In this document: piece after piece, positions 8,047 through 18,203 of the stretch | Numbering within the stretch: the first letter of the stretch is position 1 | Layout of the letters: each line of letters begins with the position of its first letter | Source: Streptomyces neyagawaensis | Lineage (GTDB): Bacteria; Actinomycetota; Actinomycetes; Streptomycetales; Streptomycetaceae | Assembly (NCBI RefSeq): GCF_023516595.1 | Contig: NZ_JAMGBG010000172.1 | Span: 1 to 51,016, forward strand | Reading direction: 5' to 3' | DNA: 51,016 nt | The notes under the pieces: model-generated | Databases searched by the model: none | Seen by the model: only the letters and a program-made list of their open reading frames with translations | Told to the model about the DNA's origin: nothing | Translations under genes and position numbers: made by a program

Positions 8047-8919
8047 TTGACTGACCAGCTGCGACTGATGGCCGTGCACGCGCACCCCGACGACGAGTCG
8101 AGCAAGGGTGCGGCCACCATGGCGAAGTATGTGTCCGAGGGGGTGGACGTGCTGGTCGTGACCTGCACGGGCGGGGAGCGCGGCTCCATCCTCAATCCGA
8201 AGCTCCAGGGCGACAAGTACATCGAGGAGCACATTCACGAGGTACGCAAGAAGGAGATGGACGAGGCCCGCGAGATCCTCGGCGTCGAGCAGGAGTGGCT
8301 CGGCTTCGTCGACTCCGGTCTCCCCGAGGGCGACCCCCTGCCTCCCCTTCCCGAGGGCTGCTTCGCCCTGGAGGACGTCGACAAGGCGGCCGGTGAGCTG
8401 GTCAGAAAGATCCGGGCGTTCCGTCCCCAGGTGATCACCACCTACGACGAGAACGGCGGCTACCCGCACCCGGACCACATCATGACCCACAAGATCTCGA
8501 TGGTGGCGTTCGAGGGCGCGGCGGACACCGAGAAGTACCCGGAGGACGCGTACGGCCCGGCGTACCAGCCGCAGAAGCTGTACTACAACCAGGGCTTCAA
8601 CCGCCCCCGCACCGAGGCCCTGCACAACGCCCTGCTGGACCGCGGCCTGGAGTCCCCGTACGGGGACTGGCTCAAGCGGTGGGACGAGTCGGACCACAGG
8701 AACCGCACCCTGACCACGCACGTCCCGTGCGCCGAGTTCTTCGAGATCCGTGACAAGGCCCTCATCGCCCATGCCACGCAGATCGACCCCGACGGCGGCT
8801 GGTTCCGCGTCCCGATGGAGATCCAGAAGGAGGTCTGGCCCACCGAGGAGTACGAGCTCGCGAAGTCCCTCGTGGACACCTCGCTCCCGGAGGACGACCT
8901 CTTTGCGGGCATCCGCTAG
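8047..8919 (+). CDS. mca: Mycothiol S-conjugate amidase
   Basis: This encodes a 290-residue zinc amidase that cleaves mycothiol S-conjugates, releasing mercapturic acids for export and recycling GlcN-Ins. It detoxifies electrophiles and antibiotics in actinobacteria. The zinc motif AVHAHPDDE is at about residues 9-17, and the second histidine motif GYPHPDHIMTH follows in mid-protein. GGERGSILNP and the C-terminal GGWFRVPMEIQKEVWPTEEYELA are typical of Mca rather than the paralogue MshB. The start is TTG at 8047: the ATG at 8040 is out of frame and stops within five codons, and GAGGGA precedes the TTG at a usable distance. Confidence 0.95.
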   Translation: MTDQLRLMAVHAHPDDESSKGAATMAKYVSEGVDVLVVTCTGGERGSILNPKLQGDKYIEEHIHEVRKKEMDEAREILGVEQEWLGFVDSGLPEGDPLPPLPEGCFALEDVDKAAGELVRKIRAFRPQVITTYDENGGYPHPDHIMTHKISMVAFEGAADTEKYPEDAYGPAYQPQKLYYNQGFNRPRTEALHNALLDRGLESPYGDWLKRWDESDHRNRTLTTHVPCAEFFEIRDKALIAHATQIDPDGGWFRVPMEIQKEVWPTEEYELAKSLVDTSLPEDDLFAGIR

Positions 8920-8931
8920 CCCTGGGGGACA

Positions 8932-9201
8932 ATGCCAGACATGAGCTTCAGCCTGGCAGTCACCACGCACGTCCTCCCCCTCGCCAAGGAGCTGGACAAG
9001 GACAAGGTCACCCCCGGCGTCCTCGGCTTCATCGTCTTCGCGGTGATGGCCCTGGCCGTCTGGGGCCTGATGAAGTCCATGAACAAGCACATGGGCAAGG
9101 TCGACTTCGAGGAGACGCCCGACCCGGCCGCCTCCGGCAAGGGGGCCGGCACGGCCGGCACCTCCCCGGCGTCCGGGAAGACGTCCCCGGCGAAGGGCTG
9201 A
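8932..9201 (+). CDS. Small single-pass membrane protein downstream of mca
   Basis: This encodes 89 residues (86 if the second ATG at 8941 is used, which is better spaced from GGGGGA). One transmembrane helix lies at about residues 28-49 (VLGFIVFAVMALAVWGLM), followed by a cytoplasmic KSMNKHMGKVDFEE segment and a Gly/Ala/Ser/Pro-rich tail. It starts 12 bp after mca and is presumably co-transcribed with it. No function is known. After its stop the sequence GAAGGGCTGAGCCC is repeated twice and can form small hairpins. Confidence 0.78.
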   Translation: MPDMSFSLAVTTHVLPLAKELDKDKVTPGVLGFIVFAVMALAVWGLMKSMNKHMGKVDFEETPDPAASGKGAGTAGTSPASGKTSPAKG

Positions 9202-9334
9202 GCCCCTCGTGAAGGGCTGAGCCCCCGCGCCGGTCCGACGGCATGATTCCGTGACACCGCGACCGCACCGACATCGGCAGACAGCGCACCGACATCGGAA
9301 CCGGCACCGGGTCATGGGGTCATGTTGTGCTGCC

Positions 9335-12300
9335 TCACTGGCCCGCCGTCACCGCCACCCCCATCACCTCGCGGGCGTGCCGGTTCGGGACCATGCCCAG
9401 GGTCCAGGCGCGCCAGCCGGCCTCCAGGTTCACGCCGCGTTCCAGGAGGAGCTCGTACGCCTCGATGTACTCGGTGAGCTTCTCGTCACGCAGCGGATGG
9501 GGTGTGCGGGAGAGCTGGGCGAGTTCCTCTTGGGCCACCGCCGTGCCGATCTCGACGCCGCCCGGTGCGCCGTACGGCAGCATCGTGCAGCGCAGGAAGC
9601 GCGCCCAGTCCTCGCCACGGCGGTCGCCGTAGGAGGCGAAGAGGCGCGTGGCCTCGTCGCACAGGGCGAGCGCCTGCGGGATGCGGGCGTTGCCGGCGTC
9701 CACGACCGCCAGTTCCAGACAGGTCCACGCCTCGCCGTGGGCGACGCCGATGCGCTGAAAGTCGGCGCGGGCGTCGACCAGCAGCTGACGGGCGAAGCCC
9801 GAGTTGCGCAGCGAGCCCGTCTGCACGGCCCGCTGGTCCCGGGTGACGCGTGCCGAGTGGTGCCGGGCGCAGGCCAGGCCGTACACGTCACGCATCCGCG
9901 AGAACATCGTCCGTGACCGCTCCAGCTCCCTGACCGCCTGGTCGAGGTTGCCCGTCTCCTCCAGCGACTGACCCAGGTAGTAGCCGGTCCACGCCTCACC
10001 GCGGGCGTCCTCGTTGTCGCGGTGGTGGGTGAGCGCCTGACGCAGGCCGTCGACGGCGGCGGAGGGGTCACCGGCGACGAGACGGGCCCGCGCGAGTTGC
10101 GTCATGCTCCAGGCCTGGCCGCGCGCGTCACGGGTACGGCCGAACAGGTCCAGGGCGGTGCCGAGCTCGCCCTGCGCGCGCGGGACATCGCCCATGCGCA
10201 GCAGCAGCTGGCCGAGCTGGAAGTGCGCCCAGCCCTCACCGTGCAGGGACTCCTGCTGACGGTGGACGACGAGGGCGCGGGTCAGCAGGTCCAGCGAATC
10301 GGCGAGCCGGGAGCGGTCGCGTTCCACCGCCGCCAGCGCGTGCATCGTCCAGGCGCGGTCGGCCGCCAGCTGGGGGACCGCCTGCATGTCCAGCGCCTCG
10401 TGCAGCTTGGCCGCCGCCTCGGTCAGATTGCCCTGGTGGTGCAGGGTGATGCCGAGGGAGCACAGGGCCCGGGCGGCGCCCGCGTCATGGTTGGTCTCCA
10501 TATACAGGTCGACCACCGACGCCAGTGTCGTACGGGCCTTGTCCAGCTCGCCCAGCTGACGGGCCGCGATACCCGTACGCCACTGCACCGAGCGGGTCAG
10601 CAGCCCCTGGTCCACCGACTGGGCCAGCTCGCTCAGCTCACCGAGGCGGTAGAGGTCGCCGCGCAGCAGGCAGTAGTCGCACAGCGCGCCCAGCAGGCTC
10701 AGGACGGCCGCCTGGTTCACTCCCTCCGCGTGCCGCAGGGTGGAGGTGATGAAGCTCGTCTCGTCGTCCAGCCAGCGCAGCGCCTCGTCCAGTGACACGA
10801 AGCCGTGCGAGCCGAAACGGTCCGAGCGGGTCGACATGTTGCCGTCGACCAGGCGGAGCACCGAGTCGGCGAGGTCCGCGTAGGTGACGATCAGCCGCTC
10901 CTGCGCGGCCGTGCGCTCGCTCGGTTCCTCCTCGTCCACCAGCCGGGCCTGCGCGAACGCGCGCACCAGGTCGTGCAGCCGGTAGCGGTTGCCGTGCACA
11001 TGGTCGATCAGCCCGGCGCGGGCCAGCGCGGTGAGATGGCGGGTCGCCTCCGTCTCGTCCGTGGCGAGCAGCGACGCGGCCGCCGCCGCGCCCAGTGAGG
11101 CCCGGCCCGCCAGCGCCAGCCTGCGCAGCAGCCGACGGGACGGCTCCGACTGGTCGGTGTAGCGCAGCCACAGCGCGCGCTCGACCGGCTCCACGGGACC
11201 GTACGCGCCCAGGTCCGCGGCGAGTCGGCGCGGGGTGCGCGGGCCGAGGGACGAACCGGCGACGCGCAGTGCGAGCGGCAGACCGCCGCACAGCTGCCGG
11301 ATGCGGGACAGGGACTCGACGTCGTGCGCGGGCGCAGAGCCCGTCGCGGCCGTGCCCGCGTGCGCCCCGGCCGACAGGGCGGAGGCGTCCTGGGCCGCCG
11401 TGCCCAGCAGTTCCCGTGTGCCGTCGCCGTCCAGCGCCTCGACGGGCAGCTGGTGCACCCAGGCGGGGAGGTCGGCGGGCAGCGCGAGTGGGGCGCGCGC
11501 GGTGACGAGGACGAGGCTGTCGGAGCGTTCGGGGACGAGGGCGCGGACCTGCTCGGGGTCGGAGGCGTCGTCGAGGACGATCGTGACCGGCAGCGCCGTC
11601 AGATGCTGGTGGTACAGCTCGCTCAGCCGTTTGACCTGCTGGTCCTGCGAGGTGCGCTCACGGAACAGCAACTGCTCGCGGGGCGCGCCGAGCCGGTTCA
11701 GCAGATGCATCAGCGCGTCACGCGTCGGCAGCGGGGTCTCCCCGGGGCTGTCGGCGCGCAGATCGACGACGCAGGCACCGCGGAAGTAGTCGCGCAGATC
11801 GTGGGAGGCGTGGACGGCGAGCGTGGTACGGCCCGAGCCGGGCACGCCGTGCAGGACGACCACCGTCGGCCGGGTCTCGGTCTCGGCGCGGGCCGCCTGC
11901 ACCCACTGGCGGATCTTCGCCATCTCCGCCCGTCGGCCCGCGAACCGGTCGTCTGCCTCGGGGAGTTGGGCGAACGACTGCTCCAGCACATTGCGCCGGC
12001 GGGCCGCCGCGCTCTTGTCGGCGCCCCGCAGCCGGGGCGCCTTCTTCTGCGCGGTGGAGGCGGTCAGCACGCGTTGCTGGTCCAGGAACGGGCGTATCCC
12101 GCGCACCTCCAGCGCCGTCAGCCACTGCAACCGCAGCTGCTCCGGGCCGCCGGGCTGGCCGAGGGCCCCCGCGTGGTGGTGCGCGGCCGGCAGATGCGAG
12201 GCGGTCACCTTCAGTACGGTCGCGACGGCGCTCGCGACGCCGACGATCAGACCGGTGCTCACGGCGGTGCCCGCGTCGACACCGAACGCCAGGTCGGTCA

Positions 12301-12580
12301 CCACAGCGGTGCCGGCGGCGACGGCCGCCACCAGCAGGGGAGTTCCGGAGCCCTCCCGTGCGTAGCGCTGGCCGAAGGTCGGCCGGCCCGCCTCCGACTC
12401 GTCCAGCGCGCGGGTGTACGCCTCGTACTCCTCCGCCGCGTTCTGCGCCATCGTGTCCAGGGCGGCCCGTGCGCGCCCCAGCAGGACGACCCCGTCGGTA
12501 CGGCCACCCGATCTGCGGACCTCCTCCTCGACCGCCCGGACCAACAGCCGTTCGGCCTCCCCCCGGTGGCTGTCCCGCAT
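9335..12580 (-). CDS. STAND-class NB-ARC ATPase with TPR repeats
   Basis: This encodes a 1081-residue signalling ATPase. An N-terminal helical region is followed at about residues 85-130 by two Gly/Ala-rich hydrophobic stretches (LLVAAVAAGTAVVTDLAF, STGLIVGVASAVATVL) that may anchor it in the membrane. The NB-ARC core begins near residue 235, with P-loop GVPGSGRTT at about 244-252, Walker B-like VTIVLDDASD, an RxR-like VLVTARAPL sensor, and GLPLAL (the GxP motif). A winged helix ends in YRLHDLVRAFAQ (the MHD-equivalent LHD). About 600 residues of TPR-type helical repeats follow, many with the pattern GEAWTCLEL/GLACARHH. No SARP or other DNA-binding domain is present, unlike AfsR. The ATG at 12578-12580 follows GGGGGA. 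The input and output are unknown. Confidence 0.85.
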   Translation of the reverse strand: MRDSHRGEAERLLVRAVEEEVRRSGGRTDGVVLLGRARAALDTMAQNAAEEYEAYTRALDESEAGRPTFGQRYAREGSGTPLLVAAVAAGTAVVTDLAFGVDAGTAVSTGLIVGVASAVATVLKVTASHLPAAHHHAGALGQPGGPEQLRLQWLTALEVRGIRPFLDQQRVLTASTAQKKAPRLRGADKSAAARRRNVLEQSFAQLPEADDRFAGRRAEMAKIRQWVQAARAETETRPTVVVLHGVPGSGRTTLAVHASHDLRDYFRGACVVDLRADSPGETPLPTRDALMHLLNRLGAPREQLLFRERTSQDQQVKRLSELYHQHLTALPVTIVLDDASDPEQVRALVPERSDSLVLVTARAPLALPADLPAWVHQLPVEALDGDGTRELLGTAAQDASALSAGAHAGTAATGSAPAHDVESLSRIRQLCGGLPLALRVAGSSLGPRTPRRLAADLGAYGPVEPVERALWLRYTDQSEPSRRLLRRLALAGRASLGAAAAASLLATDETEATRHLTALARAGLIDHVHGNRYRLHDLVRAFAQARLVDEEEPSERTAAQERLIVTYADLADSVLRLVDGNMSTRSDRFGSHGFVSLDEALRWLDDETSFITSTLRHAEGVNQAAVLSLLGALCDYCLLRGDLYRLGELSELAQSVDQGLLTRSVQWRTGIAARQLGELDKARTTLASVVDLYMETNHDAGAARALCSLGITLHHQGNLTEAAAKLHEALDMQAVPQLAADRAWTMHALAAVERDRSRLADSLDLLTRALVVHRQQESLHGEGWAHFQLGQLLLRMGDVPRAQGELGTALDLFGRTRDARGQAWSMTQLARARLVAGDPSAAVDGLRQALTHHRDNEDARGEAWTGYYLGQSLEETGNLDQAVRELERSRTMFSRMRDVYGLACARHHSARVTRDQRAVQTGSLRNSGFARQLLVDARADFQRIGVAHGEAWTCLELAVVDAGNARIPQALALCDEATRLFASYGDRRGEDWARFLRCTMLPYGAPGGVEIGTAVAQEELAQLSRTPHPLRDEKLTEYIEAYELLLERGVNLEAGWRAWTLGMVPNRHAREVMGVAVTAGQ

Positions 12581-12823
12581 CACACGTCCCCCTTCGCCGA
12601 AACGGCTTTCCCAAGCCAGTGTGGAGCGGATGGGGCGCACTGGCGAGAGGGCCTGGATCAGCCCGGGGTCCCATGCGCGGGCGCATGGGAGGTCGCGCGG
12701 ACGCATGGACGACGTTCCCGTATGGCGCCTTCACGTTTCCCGTATGCCGCCTTCACGGCTGTCGCCTCCACGGCACACCGCGTGCCGCGCGCATCGACCG
12801 TGGCGGTCCGGGCGGCCGGAGGG

Positions 12824-13834
12824 TCAGATCGGCTCCGTACGAGGGCTTCGGTCGCCGGTTCGCAGCAGGGCGGCGCCGGCGGGAGCCAGGGTGTGCAGGA
12901 CGGACTGGCCCTGGCGGTGGCTGATGATGAGGCCCGCGTCGCGCAGGACGGTGGTGTGGCGGGTGGCGGCGGCCGCCGAGACCCCTGCGGCACGGGCGAG
13001 TTCACCGGTCGTGGCGCCGGTGACGGTCGCCCGGAGGATGACGGCGCGGGTCGCGCCGAGGAGCGCGGAGAGCGGGGCCCGTGCCTGCCGGGCCTCGGCG
13101 TCGTCGGCGCGGGGAGCCCGGTGGCGCAGCGGATAGGCGAGCACGGGCGGAAGATCGGAATCGGCCAGCGACACCGGGCCACCCCAGCAGAAGTACGACG
13201 GCACGAGCGTGAGGCCCCGCCCCCGTAAGTGCAGATCACGGTCCTCGGCGGCGTACTCCACCGACAGCGTGGGGGGTTGCCAGCGCATGTACGGTCCCAG
13301 CCCGGCCAGGAGCCCGTGGACGCCGCCCTCCAGCAGGGCGCGGGCACGGACGGAGCGGTCGGCGTCGATGTGCGCCTGGATGTGCTCGCCGTGGGGGTGG
13401 ATGGCGACGTCGTAGTAGCTCCGCATGGTGTGGACGAACTCCTTGCGCCCGCGGCTGTCGGCCAACCCCCGGGACCACGTGGGCGCGCCGCTCACCTGGT
13501 CCAGAATGGCCAGTTCTCGCAGGACGCGTCGGCGGGGAATGCCCAGGACCGCGTCAAGGCCCGCCTCCAGGCCCTCGGATGATTCACCCGGTGTCAGGAA
13601 ATCCGGGAAATAGGCGCCACGCGGGTAAAGGGGCAGCAATACCTTGCGGACGGCGGGTGCGAGCCCTTTCTCGTGCAGATCCACGCGGGCGGTCCGATGC
13701 CAGTCCGCGTAGGACCACAGGCCTCGACGGCTTTGGAAGCGGAGGAGGCTGAAAAAGATCTCCCAGAGCGGATCAGGTCGGGGCGCGACCTGGACGCGCG
13801 CGAGATCGGCGTCCGTGAAGTGTATGCGGAGCAT
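12824..13834 (-). CDS. ArsR-like winged-helix regulator (DUF5937 type)
   Basis: This encodes a 336-residue protein beginning LRIHFTDADLARVQVAPRPD and PLWEIFFSLLRFQ, which is characteristic of the actinobacterial DUF5937 N-terminal domain. The C-terminal 90 residues carry an ArsR-type winged helix: LSALLGATRAVILRAT, then GELARAAGVSAAAATRHTTVL and RDAGLIISHRQGQSVLHTL. No metal-binding CxC cluster is visible, so a metal is unlikely to be the signal. It is divergent from the secreted peptidoglycan-binding protein at 14019. A strong inverted repeat 25 bp upstream of its ATG is probably its operator. Confidence 0.82.
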   Translation of the reverse strand: MLRIHFTDADLARVQVAPRPDPLWEIFFSLLRFQSRRGLWSYADWHRTARVDLHEKGLAPAVRKVLLPLYPRGAYFPDFLTPGESSEGLEAGLDAVLGIPRRRVLRELAILDQVSGAPTWSRGLADSRGRKEFVHTMRSYYDVAIHPHGEHIQAHIDADRSVRARALLEGGVHGLLAGLGPYMRWQPPTLSVEYAAEDRDLHLRGRGLTLVPSYFCWGGPVSLADSDLPPVLAYPLRHRAPRADDAEARQARAPLSALLGATRAVILRATVTGATTGELARAAGVSAAAATRHTTVLRDAGLIISHRQGQSVLHTLAPAGAALLRTGDRSPRTEPI

Positions 13835-13858
13835 TCAATTCCCGTCGTGGAACTGGGC

Positions 13859-13878
13859 TTTTGCGCTCAGGCGCAAAA
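13859..13878. promoter_or_regulatory. Perfect inverted repeat, likely ArsR-type operator
   Basis: TTTTGCGCTCAGGCGCAAAA has 8-bp perfect arms around a 4-bp centre. It lies 25 bp upstream of the regulator ATG (13834) and 141 bp upstream of the divergent secreted-protein gene. The AT-rich flanks stand out in this GC-rich DNA. Autoregulation is the simplest reading; control of the neighbouring cell-wall genes is possible. Confidence 0.55.
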
Positions 13879-14018
13879 TTATTTCGATGCGGTGGGGAGG
13901 CTGACAAGGTGCGCACAGAGCCCGATCCCGGATCGGCCGAAAACCAATCCGGAAGGGACCGTGGCATCCCGTACGGCAATAGCTCCGGGTGCCGCCCTAC
14001 GACCCCAAGGGGGAACGA

Positions 14019-14483
14019 ATGCGACCGAATGTCATGGCCCGGACGCTTGTCAGCCTCACCGCCGTCGTCGGAATTGCCGCCGGGAGCCTGGCCGGTGCGA
14101 GCGCCGGCTTCGCGGCGTCCGAGTCGGCTCCGCGACAGGCGGTGACCGCTGATGCCTCGGTTCTCGCGGTGGTCAACCTCGGTCTGAGCACCAACCAGGC
14201 CAAGGGCGTCCAGCGCTGGCTGAGGGCCGAGTGGGCCTACGACGACTCGATCGACGGGCAGTTGGGCACCGACAGCTGGAAGGCGTTCCAGCGTCACCTC
14301 AAGGCGCACCACGGTTACCGGGGGTCCATCGACGGGATCGTCGGCAGCGGCACCGTGAGCGCGTTGCAGCGCTTCCTGAAGAACAACGGCTGGGGTTACG
14401 CCGGCGAGATCGACGGCCAGGCGGGGCCGCAGACCCAGGCGGCGTTCAAGACCTTCGCCAACTGGTGCGTGGACGTCTACTAG
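14019..14483 (+). CDS. Secreted peptidoglycan-binding domain protein
   Basis: This encodes a 154-residue exported protein. A Sec signal peptide covers about residues 1-34 (LVSLTAVVGIAAGSLAGASA then GFAAS). Three related segments follow, each of the form WLRAEWAYDDSIDGQLGTDS, HHGYRGSIDGIVGSGTVSAL and WGYAGEIDGQAGPQTQAAF. The ID-G-x-x-G-xxTxxA/F pattern is that of PG_binding_1 repeats, so the protein probably holds on to cell-wall glycan without catalysis. AAGGGGGA precedes the ATG at 14019. It is followed 89 bp later by a second peptidoglycan-binding gene and then an amidase gene, suggesting a small wall-remodelling cluster. Confidence 0.85.
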   Translation: MRPNVMARTLVSLTAVVGIAAGSLAGASAGFAASESAPRQAVTADASVLAVVNLGLSTNQAKGVQRWLRAEWAYDDSIDGQLGTDSWKAFQRHLKAHHGYRGSIDGIVGSGTVSALQRFLKNNGWGYAGEIDGQAGPQTQAAFKTFANWCVDVY

Positions 14484-14572
14484 TGCCCTTGTCCCGAGCC
14501 GAGCGGCGCCCCCGGCCCGGCTGGGCCGCGCGCCGCTCGGCGGGGGCAGCCACCCGACCCGGGGGAGAAGCC

Positions 14573-14992
14573 ATGCGCCCACGCACCCACCGCTCAGAGC
14601 GCCGCCGTATCGCCGCGATCGCCGTACTGACAGCCGGAACGCTCCTGACCGGCGTACCCACGGCGAGCGCCGCACCGTCCGAGCCCCACTGCGAGTACAT
14701 CGACGACTCCGCCCGGCCCACGGTCCGCCCGGGCGACGTGAGCCCCGCCGTGCGTCAGGTGCAGTGCCTCGTCAACCAGTACAGCGGCTACCCCCGTTGG
14801 CTGGAAGAGGACGGGACCTACGGTCTGAGGACCCAGGACGCCGTCCGCTGGGTACAGAACTGCAACGGGACCACGGGCGGTCCCGACGGCATCGTCGGCC
14901 CCAGCACCTGGTCCCGGCTCTACACCCCCAAGCCGGAGTGCGCCTTCCAGCGCCCCGCCACCGAAGGCACCGAACAGGCGGAGCATCCGTAA
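14573..14992 (+). CDS. Secreted peptidoglycan-binding protein
   Basis: This encodes a 139-residue exported protein with a signal peptide at about residues 1-39 (basic RSERRRIAAIAVLTAGTLLT, ending TASAAP). A single PG_binding_1-type domain covers residues 55-118: VRPGDVSPAVRQVQCLVNQY, then EDGTYGLRTQDAVRWVQNC and GPDGIVGPSTWSRLY. Four cysteines (C44, C64 and two later) could form disulfides outside the cell. GGGGGAGAAG precedes the ATG. It lies between another peptidoglycan-binding gene and a Tat-exported amidase on the same strand. No catalytic domain is seen. Confidence 0.84.
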   Translation: MRPRTHRSERRRIAAIAVLTAGTLLTGVPTASAAPSEPHCEYIDDSARPTVRPGDVSPAVRQVQCLVNQYSGYPRWLEEDGTYGLRTQDAVRWVQNCNGTTGGPDGIVGPSTWSRLYTPKPECAFQRPATEGTEQAEHP

Positions 14993-15063
14993 CGGGGGAA
15001 CACACGTAACCGCGGAACACGCGTAATACCCGGAACACCCGGAGCGGGCCGGCCGGACAGGAC

Positions 15064-15867
15064 ATGACACTTGAGACGGACAGGGAGAAGCGCAGGATGA
15101 GGCACTCGGACTCCACCGGCTCCCGAAGCGGACGGCAGGGGGCCTCCCCGGCCTCCCTCCTGCCCCGGCGTGCGTTCCTGACGGCCCTCGGAGCCGCCGC
15201 CTCGGCCGCGGTCACCGGCCCGTCGCCGGCGGCGGCCGCCACGGCGGCCCCCTACACGCTGCTGTCCCGCAGGGACTGGGGCGCGGACGAAACGCTGCGT
15301 TTCGCCGCCGACGGCAGGGAACTCTGGCCGCCCGAGTACCACCCGGTCCAGACGCTCACCGTCCACCACACCGCCGACGGCAGCACCGACCCGGACCCGG
15401 CCGCCCGGGTGCGGGCGATCTACCGCGAGGAGGCGGTCGGCGCCGACGACTACGGGGACATCGGCTACAACTACCTGATCGACGAGAACGGCAGGGTGTA
15501 CGAGGGACGCTGGTCCGGCACCGACGGCACGCCCGCCCACGACGCCGCGGGGCGGCTCGTCACCGGGGCACACGTGAAGGGCTACAACTCCGGGAACGTC
15601 GGCATCGCGCTGCTGGGCACGCTGACCGACCGGCCCGCGTCCGCCGCCGCACGCGCCACGCTGGTCCGGCTCCTCGCCGAACTCGCCGAGCGCCACGCGA
15701 TCGATCCCCTGGGCAAGGTGGCCTACCGCAACCCCGTCAGCGGCGCCGGCCGGGTCGCCCCCGCGATCGGCGGGCACCGTCACTGGGCGAACACCGACTG
15801 CCCCGGCTCGCTGTACACCGCCATGCCGTCCCTCCGCGAGGAGGTCGAGGCCCTGATGACCGGGTGA
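15064..15867 (+). CDS. Tat-exported N-acetylmuramoyl-L-alanine amidase (PGRP/Amidase_2)
   Basis: This encodes a 267-residue enzyme predicted to cut the MurNAc-L-Ala bond of peptidoglycan. A twin-arginine signal (LLPRRAFLTALGAAASAAVTG, RR at about 34-35) directs export of the folded protein. The catalytic domain starts at LLSRRDWGADE, typical of PGRP-type amidases. Zinc ligands are visible as the histidine in LTVHHTADG, the histidine in GGHRHWANTDCPG and that motif's cysteine; GYNYLIDENGRVYEGR is also characteristic. An in-frame ATG at 15097 (MRHSDSTG) is an alternative start that keeps the Tat signal. It probably works with the two preceding peptidoglycan-binding proteins. Confidence 0.92.
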   Translation: MTLETDREKRRMRHSDSTGSRSGRQGASPASLLPRRAFLTALGAAASAAVTGPSPAAAATAAPYTLLSRRDWGADETLRFAADGRELWPPEYHPVQTLTVHHTADGSTDPDPAARVRAIYREEAVGADDYGDIGYNYLIDENGRVYEGRWSGTDGTPAHDAAGRLVTGAHVKGYNSGNVGIALLGTLTDRPASAAARATLVRLLAELAERHAIDPLGKVAYRNPVSGAGRVAPAIGGHRHWANTDCPGSLYTAMPSLREEVEALMTG

Positions 15868-15927
15868 CCCGGGACGCACGCCCGTGCCGCACGGGCGGCG
15901 GTTCGGCGGGTGCGCAAGGATGGAGGC

Positions 15928-17970
<2,043 letters not shown>

Positions 17971-18111
17971 AAAACGCCCCTGACGTGCGGGGACGAGGTC
18001 GAACAACTGGCCGGAAGTGGGTGAGTGTTCGGACTCGTCCGTTTGTGGCGTCTGTCGTTCGGAAACACGCTATTTATCGGAAGGGTCCACAGGATTCACA
18101 GTTTCCCCCTA

Positions 18112-18203
18112 GTCTCTGCACTGGTACGCGACCGGAGTGACGCTCCGTCAGGAGTGTGAACTCCGGTCGTGACAGGGGGCTTTGGGATCTGGGGGGATCT
18201 TTC
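18112..18203 (+). promoter_or_regulatory. Promoter -10 and structured leader of glycosyltransferase operon
   Basis: A -10-like TAGTCT lies at 18112-18117; no good -35 box is visible. Downstream a perfect 10-bp inverted repeat, CGACCGGAGT (18129-18138) and ACTCCGGTCG (18160-18169), encloses 21 nt with further CTCC/GGAG complementarity. It is followed by GACAGGGGGC and the GGGGGG ribosome-binding site of the first gene. The structure does not match a riboswitch class I know and could modulate translation or transcript stability. Confidence 0.4.

Noticed and set aside
18156..18203. GTG start for the first glycosyltransferase at 18156
   Set aside because: AGGAG is only 1 bp away, the codon lies in a hairpin, and the TTG at 18204 has a well-spaced GGGGGG and begins just before the first membrane helix.
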